The notes under the pieces were generated by a model. That model worked only from the letters and a program-made list of their open reading frames with translations. It ran no database searches and had not been told where the DNA came from. Below are positions 6,039 to 11,601 of a stretch of 11,601 bases of DNA, in pieces (the stretch's first letter is position 1; each line of letters opens with the position of its first letter). The DNA lies in the NCBI GenBank assembly GCA_021160865.1, contig JAGHBS010000153.1, positions 1 to 11,601 on the forward strand. The letters are read 5' to 3'. The translations under genes were made by a program, and so were the position numbers. The DNA comes from Planctomycetota bacterium (GTDB taxonomy: Bacteria; Planctomycetota; Phycisphaerae; SM23-33).

Positions 6039-6134
6039 TCATACTCTCCTCATGCACCAATGGAAATTTCTAAATTAAGCATCGGGATTTAGAATCAACC
6101 ACTCTTTTTATGAACAAAAACCGCGAAACTGTTT

Positions 6135-6162
6135 CTTATACTTTAGAGATAATAAAAGTAAG
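6135..6162 (-). promoter_or_regulatory. Possible promoter of the isomerase-fold gene
   Basis: The 152-base gap 6039-6190 is large enough for a promoter. The best candidate on the - strand is -10 TATAAG (6135-6140) with a poor -35 CTTACT (6157-6162) at 16 bases. No terminator is evident after the preceding gene (stop at 6191). Confidence 0.3.
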
Positions 6163-6190
6163 AGAACCCCATTCGGAGAAAACCTAACCT

Positions 6191-7264
6191 TTATCTTTCC
6201 CTCATACGCTCTCTCTCGAATTCTTCGTATCTTCCTCTTTCGAATTCCACTCCACGCCTTCGTCTATAGTAGCGGTCGCGACGATACCTGCCCCGTCTGG
6301 GTTTAGCCTCTTCGGGCTCTTTTATCTGAGTTAATTTACCAGTGGCGACAACATAAAGCCCCCTGCTCGCTATCCCCATCAAGAGAATCTTACCCGACAG
6401 TTCTACCAAGGCTGACCTCTTCATAGTAGCCAGCTTGACGGCATCATCACCCACGACTGGCATGCGGACAGTAAGCCGATATCGCCCTGTTCTCTGGGGT
6501 TCCAGTTCGACAATTGCTCCTCCACGTGCCCTATCAAGCATCTGCCAAAGAATAACATCAGCCTTTGCTAAGTTTAGCTCTGCCTGATTTCGGATATATT
6601 CTCTTGCACGATAAGACTCTTCGGGTTCATATCTCCTTCGCCCTCCTTCCCGAAGTGGCGTGTTCCTCTCTTCAGGTGGTCTCTTGTATCGTGTAAGGCG
6701 TTTCTCTAAGGATTCGGCTCTTTCGACTGCGTTAAGGTATCCTCTTCTGGCAGCTAAAGCACTTACATCACGAATGCTTCGCACTCGCATCTGCCAGGTA
6801 ATTTGTTGATTAGCAAATCCCTTATGTCTAGCCAACCACATGGGTACAGATTGGTCAGGATATCGCTCGGCAATAAAATCGCGCAAAGATAATTCGAAAA
6901 ATAATGTACTCGGATTAACCCACCATTTGGAAAGATTCTCATGAAGGGTTATCTGGAAACCCTCCTTGGTAGATGTCCCTATCTGTGGTTCTGTTTTACC
7001 CGGCTGAGGAGCCGAAGCGATAGGCTGTCTCCTGCTGGAGGTTGTTGTCACGCGCTTTTTCAAGGATTCCAATTTCGATCTTAAATACGCATTTTCTTGT
7101 TCAAGCAGTTTAATTCGCTGCTGGAGTAAGGAAACCTTCTTCTCTAACAGGTCCCTTTCCGTTTTGATGCTTTTTATATCCTCGCTCTGAGCCCTTACAC
7201 CAGCCGAGCAAAATAACACTACGACGGCCGATACGGTTAATAAACACGACAATTTCTTCACCAT
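6191..7264 (-). CDS. Exported coiled-coil protein with Arg-rich tail
   Basis: This is a 357-residue protein of unknown function. It begins with a signal peptide (MVKKLSC, hydrophobic core at about 7-21, likely cut after GVRA at 25), so it should be exported. A leucine-zipper-like coiled coil follows (about 29-72: LLEKKVSLLQQRIKLLEQENAYLRSKLESL). A Ser/Pro/Gln-rich linker leads to a folded middle region (about 100-310) with WWVNPSTLFFELSLRDFI and several charged helices. The last ~40 residues are extremely rich in Arg, Tyr and Glu (RGRYRRDRYYRRRRG, then ERGRYEEFERERMRER). I chose the ATG at 7262-7264: it has GAGGAAG six bases upstream, and signal peptides start with this pattern. An in-frame start at 7291 would put nine residues before the signal. 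It follows the lipoprotein gene by 71 bases on the same strand. The function is unknown; a cell-envelope role is inferred. Confidence 0.85.
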   Translation of the reverse strand: MVKKLSCLLTVSAVVVLFCSAGVRAQSEDIKSIKTERDLLEKKVSLLQQRIKLLEQENAYLRSKLESLKKRVTTTSSRRQPIASAPQPGKTEPQIGTSTKEGFQITLHENLSKWWVNPSTLFFELSLRDFIAERYPDQSVPMWLARHKGFANQQITWQMRVRSIRDVSALAARRGYLNAVERAESLEKRLTRYKRPPEERNTPLREGGRRRYEPEESYRAREYIRNQAELNLAKADVILWQMLDRARGGAIVELEPQRTGRYRLTVRMPVVGDDAVKLATMKRSALVELSGKILLMGIASRGLYVVATGKLTQIKEPEEAKPRRGRYRRDRYYRRRRGVEFERGRYEEFERERMRER

Positions 7265-7335
7265 TTCACACTTCCTCGCAATTTCCTGCACACACTTTCT
7301 TCTTTTTCTAAGGTTTATCCATCTTGTTGACGGAG

Positions 7336-7926
7336 TTATCCTTTAAGAACAGTCAATTTCTTTGCTGCCAAGCGATTTATTCGATCTTGCATAACCCTTT
7401 CCAGGTTCTTATCTCGCCCAATCTCAACTTCTCCCTCGGTGTGAATTGGTCTTGAAAGGCCTGTAAGTGATTCGACTCTTGGAACCTCCTCGGGTGAGAG
7501 AAACAAATCATACGCCTCAGAAGTGCAAGTAACCTGGGGATTTAATCTATCAGATCTACTAACAGAAACCCTCACACTCGCTGAATAATATGGACTATCA
7601 GGAGCAATTCGCCGAATTCGAACCGTTGCCCTTCGATAAATCGTTTGCAAACTTGCCTCAAGCGTATCACGAGCAGTAGTAGTATCGGATCGCCAAAACT
7701 CGAACCAATGCCTGGAAACTACCGGAAAGGTGGTAATAATACCTTCGCGTTTATCTGCCCGATCAATAGTAAATCGATATTCTCTCAGCACCTCCATTGC
7801 TGCATCCCAAACGGCAAGGAAATTCTCATCTGCAATAACCTTTCCATCCGAAGGCGGCGGCACAGGAGAACTACATCCTGCCAGAATAACTACAAGAACG
7901 AGCGAAGATATCATTATCTCTTTCAT
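7336..7926 (-). CDS. Lipoprotein of unknown function
   Basis: This 196-residue protein has a type II signal peptide: hydrophobic residues 4-16 followed by lipobox LAGC, with the lipidated Cys at 18 and then SSPVPPPSDG. The mature part (about 30-130) has alternating strands and a helix (NFLAVWDAAMEVLREYRFTIDRADKREGIITTFP) of the kind seen in small planctomycete-type envelope lipoproteins. The C-terminal ~60 residues are charged and helical. No enzymatic motif is seen. A strong promoter sits directly upstream, with its -10 only 15 bases from the ATG. The exported coiled-coil protein is the next gene, so the two may work together at the cell envelope; that is inference. Confidence 0.85.
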   Translation of the reverse strand: MKEIMISSLVLVVILAGCSSPVPPPSDGKVIADENFLAVWDAAMEVLREYRFTIDRADKREGIITTFPVVSRHWFEFWRSDTTTARDTLEASLQTIYRRATVRIRRIAPDSPYYSASVRVSVSRSDRLNPQVTCTSEAYDLFLSPEEVPRVESLTGLSRPIHTEGEVEIGRDKNLERVMQDRINRLAAKKLTVLKG

Positions 7927-7940
7927 TGCACCTGCCTTTG

Positions 7941-7969
7941 ATTATACCGAAACTGCCTTAAAGTGTCAG
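7941..7969 (-). promoter_or_regulatory. Sigma-70-type promoter with very short leader
   Basis: On the - strand, CTGACA (7964-7969) and a perfect TATAAT (7941-7946) are separated by exactly 17 bases. The start site would fall near 7934, only ~8 bases before the lipoprotein ATG. The leader would carry just AGGT as a Shine-Dalgarno. This is the best -10/-35 pair in the window. Confidence 0.8.
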
Positions 7970-7984
7970 ATTTTTTCAACAAAA

Positions 7985-8014
7985 TTAGTATATCTTCCTG
8001 ATGTATTTTATATT
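7985..8014 (+). promoter_or_regulatory. Possible + strand promoter for the small RNA
   Basis: -10 TATATT (8009-8014) with a poor -35 TTAGTA (7985-7990) at 18 bases. The predicted start near 8021 lies just before two hairpins and a terminator on the same strand. The -35 match is weak. Confidence 0.4.
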
Positions 8015-8020
8015 CTAAAT

Positions 8021-8112
8021 AGACACCCAACGCAACCGCCCGCCGGATTTACCCCGATCCGGCACCAATGCCCCCTGGCTCCGGCCTCTCGCTCCTGGGC
8101 CGGAGCCTTTTT
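8021..8112 (+). ncRNA. Candidate small RNA or leader attenuator
   Basis: Between the divergent lipoprotein and rsmD genes lies a + strand unit. It has a possible promoter, then the hairpin GCCGGAT/ATCCGGC (8042-8048/8057-8063, 8-nt loop), then a 10-bp terminator hairpin with T-tract (8077-8112). No + strand gene upstream explains this terminator, so a short (~90 nt) transcript is the simplest reading. It could be a free small RNA or the prematurely ended leader of the rsmD transcript. TCCGGC of the first hairpin (8058-8063) can also pair with GCCGGA (8099-8104) of the terminator, an arrangement that would allow alternative structures. The first hairpin and the second are both very GC-rich in an otherwise AT-rich stretch. 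No RNA family is recognised. Confidence 0.5.
8077..8112 (+). terminator. Intrinsic terminator upstream of rsmD
   Basis: GGCTCCGGCC (8077-8086) pairs perfectly over 10 bp with GGCCGGAGCC (8098-8107); the loop is 11 nt and five T residues (8108-8112) follow. No T-tract exists on the other strand, so it acts on + strand transcripts. Confidence 0.88.
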
Positions 8113-8157
8113 ATACCATGCCAACTTACACCAGCCCAGCACCTCTCCCCACAATAT

Positions 8158-8184
8158 ATACCTGACATACCTGCAATATACCTG
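8158..8184 (+). repeat. Three ATACCTG direct repeats
   Basis: ATACCTG occurs at 8158-8164, 8167-8173 and 8178-8184, with starts 9 and 11 bases apart, close to one helical turn. They overlap the -35 and spacer of a possible rsmD promoter, which suggests a regulator binding array. Confidence 0.6.
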
Positions 8185-8190
8185 TGGAAT
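8162..8190 (+). promoter_or_regulatory. Possible promoter of the rsmD operon
   Basis: CTGACA (8162-8167) and TGGAAT (8185-8190) are 17 bases apart. The start site would be near 8197, giving a ~100-base leader before rsmD. The -10 matches the consensus at 4 of 6 positions. Confidence 0.4.
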
Positions 8191-8295
8191 TATCCCACCT
8201 GCTATGCGATACTCTTTCGTCAGAAAACCGATTTGGGTCAAACGGAATGGCATTATTCAAAGGACCGACTTTGTTGAAAAATATCTTATGCATCT

Positions 8296-8922
8296 ATGCG
8301 GATTATTGCAGGCAAATTCAAAGGTAGAACCATCTCGACGCCCAAGGGGCTAACGACCAGGCCACCTACAGGCAGGGTCAAAACCGCTTTGTTTAACATT
8401 ATCAATTCCTTACTTCCTGATGCAGTAGTAATCGATTTGTTCAGCGGCTCAGGTAGCTTAGGGATTGAAGCCATCAGCCGAGGTGCAAGATTCTGCTACT
8501 TTGCCGAACAGGACCACCACGCAATAATCTGTCTGGAACGGAACATCAGAACCCTTGGAATAGGCAAATCCTGCCGGGTGTGGATAGGCGACATTTTCGA
8601 GCATCTTTACTGGTGGCTTGACGAGGTCTTATGGAAAGTCAATCTTGTCTTTATCGATCCACCCTTCAAAACAGTTGCAGAATGGAACTGGCAACAGGTG
8701 CAGAAGAAACTTTTCATACCACTGGCGAGAAAACTAAGCCATGATGCCCTTATCATTCTACGTTGTCATCGAAACATCTTACTTCCCAGTGCGTTAGAAC
8801 CTTTGTACGTCCAGCAAAGGCGAGATTATGGGAAAATGTCGTTAATCTTCATGGGATTGGAACATCCCAAAGAACAAAATCATACAAACAAACATTCAAG
8901 GCGAAAAGAAAAGTCAATCTGA
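8296..8922 (+). CDS. rsmD: 16S rRNA (guanine-N2)-methyltransferase RsmD
   Basis: RsmD transfers a methyl group from S-adenosylmethionine to N2 of G966 (E. coli numbering) in 16S rRNA. The 208-residue product begins in the canonical way (MRIIAGKFKGR). It has the TRPPTGRVKTALFNII segment (21-36), motif I DLFSGSGSLGIEA (47-59) for the methyl donor, and motif IV DPPF (121-124) for the target amino group. It ends with a basic, Lys/Arg/His-rich tail (about 190-208) longer than usual. The ATG at 8296 has no recognisable Shine-Dalgarno; it is fixed by homology. The next gene starts 3 bases after the stop, so rsmD appears to be the first gene of an operon with the DUF58 and BatA-type genes. That neighbourhood is unusual for rsmD, which more often neighbours coaD. 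Confidence 0.95.
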   Translation: MRIIAGKFKGRTISTPKGLTTRPPTGRVKTALFNIINSLLPDAVVIDLFSGSGSLGIEAISRGARFCYFAEQDHHAIICLERNIRTLGIGKSCRVWIGDIFEHLYWWLDEVLWKVNLVFIDPPFKTVAEWNWQQVQKKLFIPLARKLSHDALIILRCHRNILLPSALEPLYVQQRRDYGKMSLIFMGLEHPKEQNHTNKHSRRKEKSI

Positions 8923-8925
8923 ACT

Positions 8926-9831
8926 ATGGCAAAGGCACCCTACTTATATTTTGAGCCTGAAAAGGTAACGAAGCTATCGAACCTGAATATCCTTGCCCGA
9001 CAACTGGTTGAGGGGTTCATTTCAGGTTTGCACCGAAGTCCGCATCGAGGCTTCTCGGTAGAATTTGCAGATCAACGAGAATACACCCCTGGCGATGACT
9101 TACGGCACCTCGATTGGGTCGCCTGGGGAAGGACTGATAGATTCTACATCAAGCAATACGAGCAGGAAACCAACCTCCGTGCCTATATCCTGCTTGATGT
9201 CTCTGGCTCGATGAATTACCGCTACAGTGGAAAGGTTACCAAGTACCAGTATGGGTGCTTCCTGACGGCTTGTTTGGCATACCTGATGTGCCGTCAGCAA
9301 GATGTGGTGGGGCTGGTGGCGTTCGATGAGAAAATACGCCTTCATCTAACGCCTGCCTCTTCACCAAGTCATCTTGATCGCCTCTTCACGGGATTAGAGA
9401 AACTCACCCCCGGTAAAGGCACTGCCGTTGCCAAGACCTTTCACGAATTGGCAGAGAAAATCGCCAAAAGGGGAATTATCATCATAATATCTGACCTCTA
9501 CGACGATCCGGAGCAAATAATCCGTGCCCTTCAGCATTTCTGCTATAAAAAGCATCAATTGATATTGTTCCACATCTTCGATCGTGCTGAACTTGAGTTC
9601 CCATTCAAGGGGATTACCAACTTCGTAGATTTGGAAACGGGCAGCAAAATCCAGGCTGACCCTGCTCTGCTACGAGAGCCTTACCGCCAGGAAATCGCAC
9701 GATTCATCGATTGGTATCGCAACCAGTGCAGCGACAGGAGAATTGAATATGTCCTGACGACAACCGATGAACCTTACGACCTTATGCTATTGAATTATCT
9801 GGCAAGGAGGAGAACATTACTACGGCGATGA
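8926..9831 (+). CDS. DUF58 protein with vWA-like domain
   Basis: This 301-residue protein belongs to the DUF58 family, which usually works with a MoxR ATPase and BatA-type membrane proteins in assembling or maturing envelope complexes. The family block is complete: HRGFSVEFADQREYTPGDDLRHLDW (40-64), RTDRFYIKQYEQET (69-82), then the MIDAS metal-site motif DVSGSM (91-96) within a vWA-like fold, and IIISDLYDD (187-194) as the later acidic position. There is no signal peptide or membrane segment, consistent with a cytoplasmic protein. The ATG lies 3 bases after rsmD, and its stop overlaps the next start as ATGA, so translation coupling is likely. The Shine-Dalgarno before its ATG is weak (AAAAG at about 14 bases). 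Confidence 0.94.
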   Translation: MAKAPYLYFEPEKVTKLSNLNILARQLVEGFISGLHRSPHRGFSVEFADQREYTPGDDLRHLDWVAWGRTDRFYIKQYEQETNLRAYILLDVSGSMNYRYSGKVTKYQYGCFLTACLAYLMCRQQDVVGLVAFDEKIRLHLTPASSPSHLDRLFTGLEKLTPGKGTAVAKTFHELAEKIAKRGIIIIISDLYDDPEQIIRALQHFCYKKHQLILFHIFDRAELEFPFKGITNFVDLETGSKIQADPALLREPYRQEIARFIDWYRNQCSDRRIEYVLTTTDEPYDLMLLNYLARRRTLLRR

Positions 9832-11601
9832 TGATAGTCAGTGTATTGGCAATCACTTTTATAACACCATTGTTGTTAGTAGGTCTTGTAGCAGCGGCGA
9901 TACCACCGATGCTTCATCTATTGGCAGTGGTACGTGCCAGAGAGGTCTATTTCCCCACCGTGCGATTTCTAAAAATCAGTATGGAAAAGAGCGCTCGACG
10001 AAGACGGATCGAAAACCTCCTCTTGATGATTCTCCGTTCTATCCTACTAGCAGCCCTTGCTGTTGCGGTAGCCGAACCCATCGTTCACGCTGCTGGCATC
10101 TTCTGGAGTGGAAAGCACTCTGCCGCTGCTATCATTATCGATAACTCCTACTCAATGGGACTAAAGCAAACAAATATGACCCAACTTGACCAAATCCGTC
10201 GAGAGGCAATCGAACTTCTAAGCGGCTCGGATAGACCATCTGCTGCCGCCGCTGTTATTCCCACCAATACCCTCGAGCAATCAACCGCGCTTGAAAGCGA
10301 TTTGGAAATCCCCCGCAGAAGGATAATGCAAATCAAACTCTGCTGGAGAAAGGCAGCCATCATACCAGCAGTCAAAAAAGCAATCTCTTTGCTTCAGGAA
10401 TATACTGCGGGGGGAAAAACGATTTACCTCTTATCCGATCTTCAGAAAATCAACTTTGCCAACTTGGCTGACCTTGCCGACCTGGCAGCTGCCAATACGG
10501 ATATATCGTGGATGATTATTCATCCCCATCCAAACCAACCATCCAACGTTGGACTTTCAAAACTCACTCTTACAGGCCCTGCCATTGTCAATCGTCCGCT
10601 CGATATCGCCGCCACCGTGATAAACTCCAGCACCAGCGATAAGGTCGTCCACATCGGGCTTGAAGTTGACGGTAAACCTGTCGGGCAGAACATTCGTGTC
10701 GTACTGAAATCCGCAGGCACCAAAGGTGCCAAAGCAACGGTGCATTTTCATCATCGCTTCAGTAATCCGGGGACACATATTGGCAAGGTCTTTATCATAG
10801 AAAAAGACGACCTGATGCTCGATCAGGTACGGTACTTCAGCGTGGAAATTGCAGGTCCGGTCGAGGCGCTCGTCGTCCAATCCCGCCTGGTGAAAAATCC
10901 CTGGCAGGACCCTGCAGCAATGCTTCGGCTGGCGCTGGAATCCGCCCGAGGCTGGTCGATTCGATGTCGAACAATAACACCATCGGCTTTCACACCCGAT
11001 ACACTAAAAACAGCCCGTGTGATATTCCTTGCAGACATTCCAAACTTTAGCACCGAACAGGCAAGGGCAATTACACAATTCGTTCAATCAGGTAGAATCG
11101 CAGTATTCTTCCTCGGTGCGGATATCAATGTTGATAATTACAACCGCGGATTAGCCGATCTTCTACCCGGCAAGATAGCAGGTGCAATCGGACAAGTCGG
11201 CCCTGATGCCCCAGCCGTCAAGACTGAACTGAACATCAATCACCCTTACCTTGCTGGGTTATACCCAACAGCAACTGACTATCCTGCGGTTATCGTCCAG
11301 CGATATTTTCGCCTGATGAACATCTCTGCCCCCTATGAAACGGTAATTTCAACCCCCACTGGCGATCCAATCGCCCTGGTAAAGGACTACGGTAAAGGTA
11401 AGGTAGTGCTTTTTACCACCACTGCTGATACCGAGTGGACCAACCTGCCCGCAACTACGATATTCCTGCCTATACTGACTCGAATATGCTTACAGGCAGG
11501 CGAAATTGCTGTAATGAACCATACATATTTAGCAAATCAAGGAGTCAAAATCCCCATACCTGCCGAATTTGCCAAGCTCCCCCGACTGGCAATTAACATC
11601 A
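9828..11601 (+). CDS. BatA/vWA-domain membrane protein, 5' part
   Basis: This frame is open from 9828 to the window end, 591 codons with no stop, so the C-terminus is missing. The N-terminal BatA domain has two membrane segments (about 3-30, and 64-84 ending AVAVAEP) flanking a basic loop with ARREV-like and RRRRIE stretches. A vWA domain follows, with MIDAS motif DNSYSMG (105-111) and YLLSDLQ (about 200-206). A beta-sandwich region (about 240-340, LTLTGPAIVNRPLDIAATVIN) precedes a glutamine-amidotransferase-like fold (about 344 onward: VEALVVQ, ARVIFLADIPNFSTEQARAITQFVQSG, FFLGAD). This order is typical of large planctomycete-type BatA proteins. The ATG overlaps the DUF58 stop (ATGA); a second ATG follows at once. 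It is expected in the inner membrane as partner of the DUF58 protein. Confidence 0.92.
   Translation, partial: MMIVSVLAITFITPLLLVGLVAAAIPPMLHLLAVVRAREVYFPTVRFLKISMEKSARRRRIENLLLMILRSILLAALAVAVAEPIVHAAGIFWSGKHSAAAIIIDNSYSMGLKQTNMTQLDQIRREAIELLSGSDRPSAAAAVIPTNTLEQSTALESDLEIPRRRIMQIKLCWRKAAIIPAVKKAISLLQEYTAGGKTIYLLSDLQKINFANLADLADLAAANTDISWMIIHPHPNQPSNVGLSKLTLTGPAIVNRPLDIAATVINSSTSDKVVHIGLEVDGKPVGQNIRVVLKSAGTKGAKATVHFHHRFSNPGTHIGKVFIIEKDDLMLDQVRYFSVEIAGPVEALVVQSRLVKNPWQDPAAMLRLALESARGWSIRCRTITPSAFTPDTLKTARVIFLADIPNFSTEQARAITQFVQSGRIAVFFLGADINVDNYNRGLADLLPGKIAGAIGQVGPDAPAVKTELNINHPYLAGLYPTATDYPAVIVQRYFRLMNISAPYETVISTPTGDPIALVKDYGKGKVVLFTTTADTEWTNLPATTIFLPILTRICLQAGEIAVMNHTYLANQGVKIPIPAEFAKLPRLAINI

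Noticed and set aside
7730..8353. A 207-codon + strand frame across the lipoprotein 5' end and the intergenic region.
   Set aside because: It is antisense to a clear lipoprotein, passes through a terminator hairpin and into rsmD in another frame, and shows no protein-like pattern.

Overview
The window looks like a piece of a Planctomycetota chromosome, possibly class Phycisphaerae. This is an inference from gene content: a DUF58 / BatA-type von Willebrand factor pair, an exported arginine-rich coiled-coil protein, a lipoprotein, an L-fucose-isomerase-fold protein and a bacterial sigma-54 system, at a moderate GC content. Nothing in the window fixes the taxonomy.

Left part (1-1811, all + strand). 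The window opens inside a sigma-54-dependent activator (AAA+ domain plus Fis-type HTH). After a 311-base spacer comes an almost perfect -24/-12 sigma-54 promoter (943-958). About 19 bases after its predicted start site lies the Shine-Dalgarno and GTG of a 140-residue degenerate receiver (CheY-like) protein. No terminator follows that gene. Instead there is a densely folded stretch (about 1499-1811) ending in a strong intrinsic terminator. It contains two hairpins with the same 10-nt loop and compensatory stem changes, two copies of an 11-mer complementary to that loop, a 12-bp helix, and an adjoining 10-bp long-range helix. I regard it as a candidate undescribed structured RNA, and it is the most interesting item here. 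It may be the 3' part of a sigma-54-dependent transcript.

Middle part (1859-7926, all - strand). Read in transcription order this holds a lipoprotein, an exported coiled-coil protein with an Arg-rich tail, an L-fucose/arabinose isomerase-fold protein, an M20 dipeptidase-like metallopeptidase, ribosomal protein L21 (rplU, without rpmA after it) and an exported beta-propeller-like protein. A good sigma-70-type promoter with a very short leader precedes the lipoprotein. A second good promoter, overlapped by two perfect inverted repeats, precedes rplU.

Right part (7927-11601, + strand). A 369-base intergenic region carries divergent promoters, a candidate ~90-nt RNA with two GC-rich hairpins and an intrinsic terminator (about 8021-8112), and three ATACCTG repeats over a possible second promoter. 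Then follow rsmD (16S rRNA methyltransferase), a DUF58 protein 3 bases later, and a BatA/vWA membrane protein overlapping it by ATGA and running off the window. These three genes look co-transcribed. No MoxR ATPase is seen at the position where it usually accompanies DUF58/BatA.
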